A DNA stretch of 64,000 bases from Entoloma clypeatum (Eukaryota; Basidiomycota; Agaricomycetes; Agaricales; Entolomataceae), in contig OY751487.1 of assembly GCA_963565915.1 (NCBI GenBank), positions 2,914,001-2,978,000 on the forward strand, given 5' to 3'. How positions within the stretch are numbered: position 1 is the stretch's first letter; each line of letters starts with the position of its first letter. The notes beneath the pieces were generated by a model. That model did no database searches. It worked only from the letters and a program-made list of their open reading frames with translations, and was not told the origin of the DNA. Shown in pieces: positions 45,521 to 57,800 of the stretch. The position numbers and the translations under genes were made by a program.

Positions 45521-47000
45521 TTACAGTTTTGGGCGGGTCATACTTTGGGCTTTCGTGAGACTTGCAGCGACAGTTGTGACCAGCTCATTCACTCTATGGG
45601 GAGTCATAAATTCAGATTCATAATGACCGTGGAATAAAAATATAGACTCGCCGGTTTTATGTATCTTACAGAGCCACAACATCAAATGATAGAAAACGGT
45701 ACCATGAAGTAAAATCAACTTACATGGATGGAACCTGCAACTCTTCCCATCAGCCCTGCAAACATGACTCGGGAGTTTGTGACAACAGAACAGATAAGGC
45801 AGACCAGCAACTGATTTATTTGGATGGTTCTGGATCTCGAGCTCGTGTGGTACCTGTCCCCGCGAGACCAAGGTCTCCAGCTCTTCTTGTCTGTTCGTTT
45901 CCCTTGTGGCAAAATATATAGGTCAGACAGCATGGATGTGGGTGGCGAACCATTCGTCAACATAGGGGGGTCCTGCGCACGCTCATTGGGTGACCAGAGT
46001 AAATCAAAGTGTGAATAACATCGTCGTACCCGGCACTGAGAAGCATCTCCTAGTGCTTCTTTGGGGCACCTGCTTCGACACTCGCCACGAAGTGAGTCCC
46101 AACCCAGACCCCTGAGGTCAGGGAACTGTCAATATTAAGATCCTTGGGGCCCAGACTTACGCGAAAGCAGCGGTGGCGGTCATCGGCAATACCTCCCGCG
46201 GCGACAACGATAAGACTCTGCTTGTCCTTGCATAGATCAACTACAAGAATGGAGGAGTGTCGCCGGTGTGACCTCCTCCCTCTCCGCCTTGTGCACAGAT
46301 AATATCAACACCTGCATCAATGTCATTTTTTTTCTCAGCTTACCTTAACTCGAAAATGGGTTTCACCTTGAGCAAGCGCCTTCAGTACATGCTGAAAGTG
46401 GTATGGTTGAGAAGTGATGCGAAACTCTGATCTCTCCTCTAGGCGACCCCTTGGGGTGACCAATCATACTGGTGAAAATGGGATTCGATGTGAACGGACA
46501 CACTTCATGAGGGCAATTCCGGCATTGTGGATTTTGTCGAAAACCCACTTCGGCGGTACACCAACGGCGCAGACAAATAGCGAGGCCTTGCTTTTGTTTA
46601 TGACAGTTCTGAGCTCAGGTAGTTGTCCAGCAATGTAGTCTTTCTGTTGTCGGACCATTATCAGAGGTACGAGGACAGGGTACACTTGCTTCCGTGCGCT
46701 CCCTCCAACTTGCGGAAGGGGGAGGTCTACGTCGAAGGGGCCATTTCTATCCTTTAAATAAAGCTCATCAATGGAGCTTTGAAGGGGTTTGGGGCTCTGC
46801 CTGACACCACCAAGTACACTGATACCGCCTGCGTGGCTTCAAGTCAGAGCGGACGGGAAGGCGATGTCTCTGCGCACCAGCATTGGACACGGCGGCTGCG
46901 ACATTCATGCTGGGAAGCCGCGGGTGAAAAGGGTGGAGAAGATGGGCTGGGACGCAGACATCGTTGGGGGCCCAAGAGTAGCCGTCACAATCGGGTCACG
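45521..47000 (-). pseudogene. Decayed nitronate monooxygenase (2-nitropropane dioxygenase)
   Basis: Minus-strand fragments in family order but in different frames. NVAAAVSNAGA near 46,890 (FMN-barrel start), GGISVLGGVRQ, GPFDVDLPLPQVGGSARK, then PKWVFDKIHNAGIALMKCV near 46,540, AGVDIICAQGGEGGGHTGD near 46,300, and ILVVDLCKDKQSLIVVAAGG near 46,230. Next are SGVWVGTHFVASVEAGAPKK near 46,090 and the tail RVNELVTTVAASLTKAQSMT. A stop follows APKKH where the family has a sense codon, bases are missing after GHTGD, and a C-run before YVDEW shifts the frame. The family oxidises nitronates with FMN. Several breaks of different kinds make a sequencing artefact unlikely. Confidence 0.82.
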
Positions 47001-47045
47001 CTAACACATGATCGGCGTGACACTGTGTCACCTGTCACTCGAACA

Positions 47046-47737
47046 ATGTCCGCTTGCCCCGTCGACTCAGTCTCTTCTCGTCCTGCAGAGTCTGGGCAAG
47101 AATGTCCCATCGACCATGGTTCATCTTCCAAGTGGAGTAACCTTGTACCCAACAAGCCTTCACCTTCTAGTTCGGCTGCCCTATCATCGGAACGCGAGAC
47201 TTCGTCGATCCCAAGACCGTCTGACGGAAACTGGGTATACCCTTCCGAAGCTCAGTTCTTTGCCGCCATGGCTCGAAAAAACCACAACCCTCAAGCTGCG
47301 GACATGAAGAATATCGTTCCAATACACAACGCTGTCAACGAGCGTGCCTGGTCAGAGATCATGAAATGGGAGGCTGGACGAGGGGGGGCGGCCTGCGGCG
47401 GCGCCAGGCTTGCCAACTTCCAGGGCAAAGCCAACGAACTAAGTCCCCGTGCGAGATGGAAAATGCTTCTAGGGTGAGCACATCTCCGTCTTGACGATCG
47501 ATTTGACTTTAATGTTTTGAATTTCGCAGGTATTCCCCTCCCTTTGACAGACACGACTGGATTGTGGACCGTTGTGGCGTCCGAACTCGGTATATAGTTG
47601 ACTTTTACACGGGCCACAGTCAGGGAGCACCATCCAGCAACTTGTCGTTCTTTCTAGACGTTCGTCCAGCTTTGGATAATTGGGAAGGTGTTAAAATGAG
47701 AACCGAAAGATTTTGGAGCAAATGGCTTGGTCTTTGA
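47046..47737 (+). CDS. CYC3: Holocytochrome c synthase (cytochrome c heme lyase)
   Basis: Attaches heme to apocytochrome c in the mitochondrial intermembrane space. From ATG 47,046: two Cys-Pro heme-regulatory motifs (SACPVDS, QECPIDH), a low-complexity linker, then the conserved core NWVYPSEAQFFAAMARKNHN, VPIHNAVNERAWSEIMKWEA (with the HN heme-contact pair). After an intron at 47,474-47,529 follow YSPPFDRHDWIVDRCG and VDFYTGHSQGAPSSNLSFFL, ending FWSKWLGL. Stop 47,735-47,737. About 210 residues, slightly shorter than usual for fungi. Which of the cytochrome c and c1 lyases it represents cannot be told from this alone. Complete. Confidence 0.93.
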
Positions 47738-47784
47738 GAACGTTCTGATTACCTTAGAGGAAAAATCATTGTGAGTAGCACAAA

Positions 47785-49243
47785 TCATCGTTTATACCGT
47801 ATTCTGGCTTTTTTATATGGCGGTGTTGCCTCTTCTTCCTCGCTGCTCTCTGACACATCGTTGGCTTCGTTCTCCTCGTCATCACTAATCTCCTCGTCCC
47901 CATCCCACACACCATCCCCGCCCGACTCCAAGCTTTCCTCATCGGATCCTTCACCCTCGCTCGACTCCGCCGCCTCGTCAGGAAGCTCACCGCCACTTGT
48001 CAGAACCCGTTTCCGTTGCACATTCTGCTCCTGCTCCTGTCGCCTCTCTCTTCGCAGCTTCTCTTTTGCAGCATGATCAGCCTGGAGCGCAGCAGCTTCT
48101 GCTTTCGTTTTTTTCACTGGGTAGGGGTTAAGGACTTAAAAAGATAGAACGACGAACGATTCGCTCACTAAATTTGTGGTAGATTACACTGCCTTCCTTG
48201 CCAGGAATACCCTCGACAATTTTTACCAACCGCAATTCCATTCTTGGTCCGACTTCATCGAGTCTTACGGCTCTCCTTTGTCCTTTCTTATTATTCCTTC
48301 CCACGTAGTCATCGGCCAAATTGATAGCATCTGCATCGTCCCCAGCTACGCTTTCCGTCGAAGACGCAGCGCTTTCATATCCGCCTTCTACTCCAGGGTC
48401 TCCCCTCCTTCTCAGCACGAAGTCTGCAATATCCTTCTCATTACCTAGATCCAAAATGCCCGACATCGAGGGATTCTTGGACGGTTCGGAAGCACCTTCA
48501 AGAACGCGACGCACACGCTTAGAGACGCCATACGGTTTGACTGAGATAATGTAATGGCGGACATCGACCGTTTCGCGCTCTGCGTTGTAGGAGACGAGTA
48601 CAACCCGTCGTGCGGAGGAAAGGCTGAGCGTATTTGGGGACAAGGGTGGAAACATGGTCTGAAATGTTTTCATAAGCAGAGGAATGTGAGGCGGTGTCGT
48701 TGGGGAAGGAAGTGGGAAGGAAGCCAAAACGAGCTAAAGTTGGCAGCATTAATTATTGGTTCGAGAAAAAGTTGTAGGAGCGTGCGCACGAGAGGGGCGC
48801 TGAGATACTCCATTCCAATGCTGCGGGTCCTCCGCGACGTGTTCAGGATATCTTTGACGAGGCTATAGCGCTCCACTCGAAAGCTCAGCGTCGGGCCGGC
48901 TGATAAACGCACGATGCGCAATGACGGTGCGACTGGTGTGAGAGTAAACGCGAGGAGGTGGGTTACTTGAAGGGTCGGGCCCATGCCCAGATAATCTTTG
49001 AGTTTGTTGCGATTACGCTCCTGCCTTTGTCGTCAACGATGCAGCGAAAGACGTCGAAGGCCAGATACGCACTTTCAAGCGACTTGCGGTGTTGGGCTCC
49101 ATGACCTTACGAACATCCCGAACGAGCTGCGTGATGGAAGAACCGACTTGGCCATGCTTTATGATGAAGGATTTCGGTGTTCCCGCTGCAGGGACTGCCA
49201 CGGCGCCCTTGAGATGTGTCCGATTCTTGCGTCTCCGTCCCAT
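47785..49243 (-). CDS. SSF1: Ribosome biogenesis protein SSF1 / Peter Pan (Brix domain)
   Basis: Needed for 27S pre-rRNA processing in the nucleolus. Starts MGRRRKNRTHLKG at 49,243; the Brix domain follows in short exons: KSFIIKHGQVGSSITQLVRD, VRKVMEPNTASRLKVR, then MGPTLQVTHLLAFTLTP, and NTLSLSSARRVVLVSYNAER, VDVRHYIISVKPYGVSKRVR. Next come the linker with DLGNEKDIADFVLRRRGDPG and the sigma70-like end of Brix, RMELRLVKIVEGIPGKEGSV. The tail is a Lys/Glu coiled coil with a strongly acidic run (DDEENEANDVSESSEEEE) and ends at a stop at 47,785. Complete; head-to-head with the next gene (78 bp). Confidence 0.92.
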
Positions 49244-49321
49244 CTTGTAATATGAACAAAAACAAAGTTTTTCCAGTCTGTTCAATGTTTGGTCCAAGCG
49301 CATCAGCCAAACATTGGTCCT

Positions 49322-50175
49322 ATGAGTCGTTTAGCATCCTTTCGCGCACCGTCCACGCCTTCTCCTTCTCCAGCCCAGGCCAAGTCGCTCAACTCTCCAG
49401 GGTCTCCGTCAAAGACATCCGAATCCACTTTTCACCGGAAAACACGTCTCTATCTGCAAGAACTTCGAGCGATCTCGGAAACATGGGACGACCTCGTCCT
49501 TGTCGATGGGGTCAAGGCGGCAAAGACTCTTGTCGACACCCGCACCGACTTGGAGTATATATACCCTCTCATCTGCTATAGAGATCAGTCTTTTCACAAT
49601 CTTTACTAGCAATGAACTCGCTCTTCTTCCAGGCGAACAACCTCGGGCGCTCATCGTGGGGCCAAAGCTGAGGCTCATGGAAAAATACATTGCTGAACTG
49701 GATCTTGTGTTAAGCAAACTGGTAATATGGATTTTCAACCGTCTACCTTGTCCCAATCTCAAGACTGTCGCCGTCAAAAGCAAAAACAGTTTCGGAAAAT
49801 GAACTCTGTCGTGGATAATATCGAAGCGATCTTGAGCGAAGCACATAGGGTCAAAGGATGGCATTTTGTTCATGAAGAGGTGCTCTGGGTTACATGGACA
49901 TTGGAGAAATTCGGTGCGAGCAGCCCATCTCGAGATAAGGCTGGTCCTAACCACCCAGAAAAGTCACTTCTGTCGCCTCCATCCTGGTACCTTACCATCG
50001 CTCACTACAGATGCATATTGATCTCGTCGACGCGCTCCGGAGTCATTCCATATCGTTCGAACAGTCTCGAATTACGCTGACCATGTGGGTTTCCCAGCCC
50101 GAGCTTGAGGGCGGAGGTTGGAAGTCCATGTTCGAAGATATATGTAGCGTTGAAGTTGAACGATGGGATAGATGA
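49322..50175 (+). CDS. Unrecognised conserved-looking protein
   Basis: I cannot name the family. From ATG 49,322 there is a Ser/Pro-rich leader (about 40 residues), then a helical body: RLYLQELRAISETWDDLVLV, DGVKAAKTLVDTRTDLE, then over introns NELALLPGEQPRALIVGPKL, RLMEKYIAELDLVLSKLQKQ, FRKMNSVVDNIEAILSEAHR, HFVHEEVLWVTWTLEKF, and after an intron at 49,914-49,963 VTSVASILVPYHRSLQMHID and LTMWVSQPELEGGGW. Stop 50,173-50,175. Good splice sites and a consistent frame argue for a real gene of about 240 residues. Composition suggests a soluble alpha-helical, coiled-coil-like protein. Its stop is 37 bp from the stop of SYF1. Confidence 0.7.
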
Positions 50176-50212
50176 TAAACGAGGAAGACCCAATAACTAC
50201 ATTATGATAATT

Positions 50213-53200
50213 TTACAACTCCTCGTCGTCAATGTGAATTTCGTCGACATTGTTCGCCAGAGACTGTTCAACGCTCCCCTCTTCAATAGATACAGGCTGC
50301 TGCTTCTTAGCAGCAATAAACGCCGGCCCTTTAACGCCACCAACATGCTTCTCAGCCATAGCCATAGCATCCTGACCCTCTGCATCTTCTTGAGCCTTTT
50401 TCGTCCCTTGCCTGGCCGCCATCGTTTCCGCTGTCAGATAGCTAGCCTCGGTGTTAAACTGGGCTTGGACGCTTCTCTTGATGCGCAGCATCTCCCTGAA
50501 CGTGTCCTCGGAGCCCGTTTCGATCTCGAAACTGTTCCACTCTGTCCAGAATTGGGGGTTGACCCGAGGATCGCAAAATTGAGATGCGTGAGCATAGATG
50601 GCACGAGCTCTGTCGATTTCGCCAAGTTTTCGCTCGAGGGCTGCGAACCGGAGACACATTTCGGCAGTTTGACGATCTGGGAGAACTATCGTTGTTTGAC
50701 ATTCCTCAGCAAATTGTAATCGGTATATTAAAATAGCCACGTACCCTCCAGCGCACGTTCATAAATAGGACGAGTTGCCGGGAGACCATAGTTGGCTGTT
50801 GCTTTCGCAATGTAGATCGTGAACATCTAGAAGCAAGTGATTTAGAGCGGCTACGTTTGGGTGACCAACGCAAAGGAAGACCGACTTCAAACTTGTCCTC
50901 ATCCGCGATGACCTGAGTGGCGCGATCGTATATGGCCATGGACCGCTTGGCAAGCCCATATTCCTCCTCCAACTTGGCGTACATGATGAACAGCGGTTTG
51001 CATGACTTGGGAGGGCATTTTTCTAGGGCTTGTTCGAAAAGATCCCGAGCCCGTTCAAGTTTGGTGCCGCCCTGTAGAAAAATGAGTAACACCTCGAGAA
51101 AAGCCTGTGTATACATACATATCGTTTCACAAATTTGGAAAGATAGATGTTCCAAATCTCAAATGAGATCGGGAAAGTGAAGAGTTCGACGCCACGTTCA
51201 TAGATCTACGATCATTGAGCGGATGTCTTGAGAGGTGAAACGCGAAAACCCAAACCTTGAAGCTTTCCTCAAAATACCTGTTTTCCTCCAGGAATGCGGC
51301 GTAATTGACGATGATCTGTGCGTTTGCGATGCGGAGCTCGAGGATCTTGTCATACACTGCTTTTGCAGTCTCAACCGTCCCTATTGACTCTTCGAGGTCG
51401 ACGTAGAAAGACCAGAGCTTGAGCGACTTGAACAATCGTGTTTGGGCAGAAAGCGTCTACACGAAAAGAAAAAATATAAATTTAAGCAGACCGAAAGAGG
51501 TGGGCATCCATGCACACATGGTCATGATAATTAATTTTGGTATTCTTGGGAATGGCAGTCGCACGTTGCATGACACGGATAGGGTCGTCGTAGTTTCTGT
51601 CGGAGACGAATGATCAACATTTTTACCAGATAGCAATCAATGGCCGGACAACATACTCGTGACGGATCTCCATTTCCGCCCATTCGCACCATACCTCCGC
51701 AAGATCTTCGACGAGTTTGAAATTCACCTTTGTACCTTTTTCCAAGATCTTGCGGGCGCTGTCCAGGTCACGTTCAGCATGCCCGGTGGTTCCCCCTTCT
51801 TCATAAAATCTGGCAAAGTTGACATAGAGCCTGTGCAAGTTCGCCGTGGCTTTGCGAGGGTTGATGGTTTCCAGTGCTTTAGTGTATGTCTCTGCTACCT
51901 GTAAGATAGTGAGCCTGTATAAACAAAGTATGAATACATTCATACCTTTTCATCATCATCTCCCCACAGTGCTACTCTTTTTTCCCATTCCTGGACATCG
52001 TTTGGGTTTCGCCGGATAAGGACATCGTTGACCAAAAACGGCCGTCGGTCAGTGAGGTCTTCAAACTCTGCTATGCGAGCGTCCAACTCTCTCTCTGTCT
52101 CTGCGACGTCGTCCTCCGTTTCGTCCTCTTCGTTTTCCAAACTGCTCATCAAGGCGCTGACCAGAGATTCTCCAAACTCGGCGTACGCATCAAAAATCTG
52201 GGTGAAATCTCGGATCGTCAGAACGGACTTGATGCCTTGCTCAAAAGTCTCTTTGGCTCGGTCAAACTCCCCCCGTTTGATCCAGTATGTGGCTAGGCCG
52301 GTCCAAAGCCGACCAGCCTGGTCTTTGTAGACGGCTAGCCCGTCTTTTTGAACGATTTTTTCGATGTTTAGTTTGGATGAACACGTGGGGTCCTCGTCTT
52401 TGTCCGACTGCATAGGCACTTCATCGTCGTCCAAGGCTTTGTTCGAGTCGACTGTCTGGTCAACGTCCAGCCCAACGTCGTCAGCAAAGTTTTCCACCAC
52501 GTCCATCCAATCCCCGAGCAATTGATACGGGCTCTTACCCTCGGGGCTGGTGTACTCTCCCCGCGAAGCTTTCCTGGCGAGCGACAGGAGGAGTTTGGCT
52601 GCTTCAAGGGGGCGGGGTGTGGAGTTGACGGGGGAGAGCAGGAGGGTTGTGAATCGCTCTGTGAGGGAGGGGTCGACGGCGAGGTAGCGGCGGTAAACGA
52701 ACACCATGGTCGGGCCGCCTCGTTGTTCAGCCCAGAGAAGATAGCGAACCCAGATACGTGCGTGGAGAGAAGGAGGGAGGGTACGCAGGGCTCTGTCAAA
52801 GGTATGGCGGGCATGTGTGTAGGAGAGAATGGCGGGACACGAGGGGTGGTGGAATATGGAGAGATACATGAGCCATAGTCGCGGAAGCTAATTGGAATGT
52901 GCGTGCGTTCTGTGAAGATGGAAGATGAGGACGTACTTTTGGCAGCCACATGAGGGAGCGCTCAAAGGTTGCGAGGAGATGTTTCCACTCCTCCCAGCCG
53001 ACGAGAGGATGCAGGGGGCCCTGCCATTCCTCGAGATCCTCGTGTTCCTGTTCTAGAGCGTCCTTCATCTCTGGAAGCTTCTTCTTTCCGCCGGCCTTTT
53101 TCTTGACGACGAGTTTCCCGAGGACAAAGGACATGCGGAGGGAGAGGTAGGATTTCCAGAGCTTGAAGGAGGTGGGGAACTGGACGAGGGCGGCTTCATA

Positions 53201-53479
53201 GAGGTAGGTGAGGCGCTGGAAAGAGACGCGAGCATGGGGGGATGCTAGAGGCCCAAGGAGGAGAGAGAGATGGCCTGGGACGTCGTCGGAACGTTGTTTG
53301 AGAAGGGCATCTCTGGTTGTGTGGATGGCTGACCACCAGGAGCGGAAGGAGGAAGGGTTGCGGAGGAGGTCTTCCTCGCGGTAGAGATCTGCGGGGGTGA
53401 GGAGGTTGGGGTGTGTGGTTGGGGTGGGAACGGGGAAGGTAAGGGGGAATTGGGCAGCGAGCGACTCGATGGCGGGCAT
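50213..53479 (-). CDS. SYF1: Pre-mRNA splicing factor SYF1 (XAB2), HAT repeats
   Basis: Component of the Prp19/NTC complex of the spliceosome. Start ATG 53,479 ([18 protein letters not shown]). HAT/TPR-like repeats follow throughout: [60 protein letters not shown], then [90 protein letters not shown], and [20 protein letters not shown]. The end reads [16 protein letters not shown] to HIDDEEL with the stop at 50,213. Length (about 1,000 residues over some seven exons) and the acidic tail fit SYF1 and not the related CLF1. Complete. Confidence 0.93.
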
Positions 53480-53551
53480 GGAGAGGGGGCTCGCGTTGAG
53501 GCGGGGCGAGGGCTTTTTTTTTTCACACGAGTGTCCCAACCAGCCACTGTG
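53480..53551. promoter_or_regulatory. Divergent promoter SYF1 / BET4
   Basis: 72 bp between ATGs. It contains a CTTTTTTTTTTC tract (T10), the kind of poly(dA:dT) element that keeps nucleosomes off fungal promoters. Confidence 0.6.
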
Positions 53552-54797
53552 ATGCACGGCGTCAAGCGCGGCACCAAGACACCCCGCCAACAGGCGAGAC
53601 TCGCAGAGTACCTCGGGCTCACCGAGGACGTGCTCGCTCGCGTGCGCAGTTGCGTTCTGTCTCAATGGATGTCGCGCTCACTCACTCTCAGAAGAGAAAC
53701 GGCGACCGATCAGAGGAGGCCTTGCGGCTCACTGGGCGTCTGCTGCAGATCAACCCAGAGTTTTACACGATCTGGAACTATCGGCGAAATATCCTGTTGG
53801 ATGGGATATTCCCGGGGAGGTCACTCTACTCTCAATGTTGTTCTTGAGATTTCAGCTGAGAATCGTGCAGCACTCCGGAGCAAGTGAACGATCTCATTTC
53901 GGACGATCTAGCGACGACGATGGCGGCGCTCAAAGCACACCCCAAGGTGTACTGGATCTGGAACCACCGGCGATGGTGCCTTGAAAACGTACCAAAGGGA
54001 CCGGGGATGGTGGGGAGTAGTGGTTATGAGGGGTGGCAAAAGGTGAATTGGGACAAGGAGCTGCAAGTTGTAGAGAAGATGCTCGACAGGGACGCACGCA
54101 ACTGTACGTGTGGCTCGCGAGCGTTTGACAAGACAGACTTATGGATGGCGACTCAAGTTCACGCATGGAATTACAGACGATATATTCTGGCGAGCATGCC
54201 GGTACGGAGAGCGGAGACAAGGGAGCTGGCATACACTACTCGGAAGATCGAGGCGAACATGTCGAATTTCAGCGCATGGCACCAGCGATCAAAGGTGATC
54301 ACGTCGTTGTTGGATAAAGGAGAGTTTTCTAGGGACAAGATCGCTGAAGAAGGTGAGTTGGTGAAAATGGCAATAGTGACTGTTGCTGAGTGAGTGAGAT
54401 CAGAGTTTGAATTGGTGAGGAATGCGATGTATACGGATCCGAACGATCAGAGCGTGTGGCTATACCACCGATGGCTGGTGGGTTCAGGCGAGCTGAAGAT
54501 CTTTTTTTTTCAATTGCGCTGTCGAGGACTGACGGGTTGGAGACAGGCCGGGACAAGAATGAGCTGGAACGGGAGATTTCGGGAATCGAGGAACTGCTGG
54601 AGGAACAGCCGGACAGCAGATGTGGGTGCATATATTTGCAAATATATATATATATTCTGATGGGTTGTGGACAAGGGTGCATGGATTCGCTTGTGCGATA
54701 CAAAAGGTTGCTGGAGAAGGAGCACGGCGGGGAGGTGGAGTACGAGGTGTTGTTGAAACGGTTGGTGGAATTGGATCGGCGATATGTTTACTTGTAG
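53552..54797 (+). CDS. BET4: Rab geranylgeranyltransferase alpha subunit
   Basis: Alpha subunit of GGTase-II, which prenylates Rab GTPases. Begins MHGVKRGTKTPRQQAR, the MHGVKR start typical of the family. Intron at 53,642-53,691, then EEALRLTGRLLQINPEFYTI with WNYRRNILLDGIFPG. Prenyltransferase alpha repeats with W-x2-R-R signatures: HPKVYWIWNHRRWCLE, then FHAWNYRRYILASMP after an intron, NFSAWHQRSKVITSLLDKG, and DPNDQSVWLYHRWLVGS. The C-terminus ends VELDRRYVYL with a stop at 54,795-54,797. About seven exons. The intron at 54,110-54,163 and the (TA)n near 54,645 are the least certain parts. Complete. Confidence 0.92.
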
Positions 54798-54879
54798 CTG
54801 AGTCAGCTTTAGCCTCGTGTAAACGGCGTGTTTTGTATTAGCAACGCTCAGTAAGAAAGTAAGTCAGACTTTCACCACG

Positions 54880-57800
54880 ATGGACCCCAGAGTCAACCCC
54901 CTCGCTGAGCTCTTTTCTCGTGCCCCAACTCCTCCGCCGCTGCCCCAGTCGTCCCCCACTCAGATCGATTCTCTCTTCCATCACCTCACCGACCCTTATC
55001 CGCCCCCCTCCGCCTCCGTCACTTCCCTCCTCTCCCTCGTAGACGATCCAGTCTCCCAAGACACCCCTCCCCCTCATGCAGACCCCCAGAACACCCTTCT
55101 TTCCATCCTTGGCGCTGGCCCTCCTCCCGCCGTCCCTCGACCCGCACCACCCGCACCCCCACCCGCACCACCCGCACCGCCGCCCCAACAGCAAGCTCCC
55201 AGTCCTCCTGGCCCCAGTCTTCTCGAAAAACTTATGGGGTGAGCTATCATCTTGTTCTCCGGACGCGTCTATATTCATCTTGACTACAGGAATCAACCAA
55301 GGTCTCATCAGCACGACGGTGAATACCATCCTTCCCCAGAACTCGTCCAGCCCCCGCAGGACCAGCCTCAACAACCATCTCAACAATCACAGCAGCACAC
55401 TCCCTCTCCCCGGAAATCGATGTTCGAGTTTCTCTCCCCTTTGATCATCTCTCCACTTCATCTACCACCATAAAGAAAAAACCTGTCCCCTCTCAGCCAG
55501 CCAGCGGCTCCAGCACCAACGATGATTCCTCTTGGACAGCAGTCACCGATCCAAAGCGTCAATCTGTCGAAAACCTGCTAGAACATCTCTCCAGGCAGCA
55601 AGCGACCACCACCACCACCACCACCACCTCCACCTCCACCACCACTGCCCAGCCTCCTCAATCATACGAACCTTTTGATTTCTCCCACCCAGACCCTCTT
55701 TCCTCCAAGGCCCCTCCACCTCCCCTTCCCCCCAAACCTCTCCCTAATCGAACATCTTCCCCCCGCGCTTCCCCCCCAAAGTCCCAGACCCAGCGCACTC
55801 AAGCTCGTTCAGCCGACTCCCCCGCCAGTCAGCAGGGGGCACCAGCATCCCAACAACCACCTAACCGAAGGGATAAAGACATTTCCCCCGTCCCACGCGC
55901 CAGCGGTGCTCGTAACAAGTTTACCACCGCCCAGTCAAAGTTTGCCAAAAATCAATCAAGCCCCAGGTATGGAACGACGTCGGCAAAGTGCATCACATCC
56001 TATATTCACATCCTTCTAGTCCTCCACCCCAATCCATCGTCTTCGATGTTTCCCAACCACTCGACGACGTTCAGGCCCCGAGGGACTCCGTCAAATCTAC
56101 CCCCATCGCTTTGGTCAAGCAAGATTCCATCTTCCTCCCAGGAACCACCATCGGTGCCACCCACTGGGTTGCATACGCAATGACCCGAGGTACGTTTTCT
56201 CGTCCTACCTTATTCTAGGTACAGCTGATCAACCACTACAACAACAAGGACGCGTGCGCGTAATTTCCAGATCCAGCGGTGATCGTACCCTCCTGCAACT
56301 TCCCGCCGTCTTCCTCTCAAACTCCAGTGTCACCGACATGGCTGTACACGGTAACAGGTTGGCAGGAGTCACCTCTGATGGCGGTTTTGTCATCTGGGAA
56401 CTCCCAGAAACCATTCACGATGATGTCCCGTACGTTTATCCTGTTTTTCCCCTGTTCTTTTTTCCCTCCCCCTGAAATCACTCATAGGGGAACCCTTCTC
56501 CTCTGTGTAACGCCTTCGACCACCGATTCACTTCACGCCGTCAAGTGGCACCCAAGGGATCCCGATCTCTTGGCTGTCGCTTCAGAAAGCAAAATATATC
56601 TCATTGACTTGGCAAGCCCTTCGTATCACCCTGGCCAACCGATCATGCAATCCAACCTCCACCACATTGCTCAGGTGTTCACTTCTTCCTCAGTCAGTAC
56701 AATCACTGTTATTTCATCATGTCCGTTTTGTTGACCGCAAGAAACATCAGCCTATCATCTCCTTTGACTTTGACGTCTTGCGACATGCCCTTGCTACCAT
56801 TTCACTAGACTCCACATTGACTATCTGGAACATTCATGATCAGGTGCCTTACTCAACCCACAGTGTTCGAGGAGATGACATGCCCTCTTCTATCACCTTC
56901 ATCGATGGTGGCATCGTCATTGGTCGCAAAAACGGAACCGTCTTCCAGTTGCTCTCCATCACCACGAAATACGTTCTGTCCACCATCAAGTTCATCAATG
57001 GCAATCAGGAAGATCCCGACATGTTTGGCCATGCCAGCTATGATTCAAGAATAAGCACCCTTTGGGTTGCCAACTCCAGGCGCGACAGCTTGGTTGCATT
57101 CAGGATCAATCTTGAATCTACCGTCGTCGGTGGCGAAGAGGCGATCCGAGGCGGGTTCGATCAGGTCGTCGAATTTGGTGGACAAAAACCTACAATCCAT
57201 TTCGTCATCTTGACTGCAGATGCTGATCCCACTGGCGAAGAAGCTCAAGCTGCTTGCATCGCGGCCAAGGTTCCTCCAGGCGAAGTGGCACTTGTTGCTT
57301 TTTCTGTTCATGCCGGCGGCGTCGATCAGCTGCTCATTCGCAGGGATTGGTTCGACTCTGCCTTTTTGACGGCACACACTAAATTCCCGGCTTATGAGAT
57401 GTCCTCGGTCGCCGCCTATGATTCCAAAGGCCAAAGACATGCCATCCAAGTCCCATCAACTGGCGCATCACAACAAGGTCCTCTGGATCTACCTCCTGCC
57501 GCTCCTCCTCAGAGTTCGCGCACACCGCCGTCCGAAGATGTCGACGGCGATTATAGCAGGGATGAAACTCGGCACATGGAACCGAAAGGCAGGGGCAAGG
57601 GAAAGAACGTGAACTGGAAAGAGAGAGATGACAAGGATAGGAGCGCAAAGTCGGACGCTGCCATCCTTAGTGAATCTTCACTTGGCCATGTGTTCACAAG
57701 AGAGATCAAGAAGACGGAGGAGAACCTGCACGCTCGTCTTGGACGTCTTATCGGAAAAGAAATGGATAAGCAGCGTAAGGGACTCTTTCTAGTCGATGAC

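Noticed and set aside
45521..45871. 116-codon minus-strand frame as an independent small gene
   Set aside because: Its ends match the C-terminal part of the decayed nitronate monooxygenase, so it is part of that pseudogene.
57045..57449. 134-codon minus-strand frame, duplicated at 61,546
   Set aside because: Shadow of the EDC4 coding exon; its duplication merely follows the repeat.
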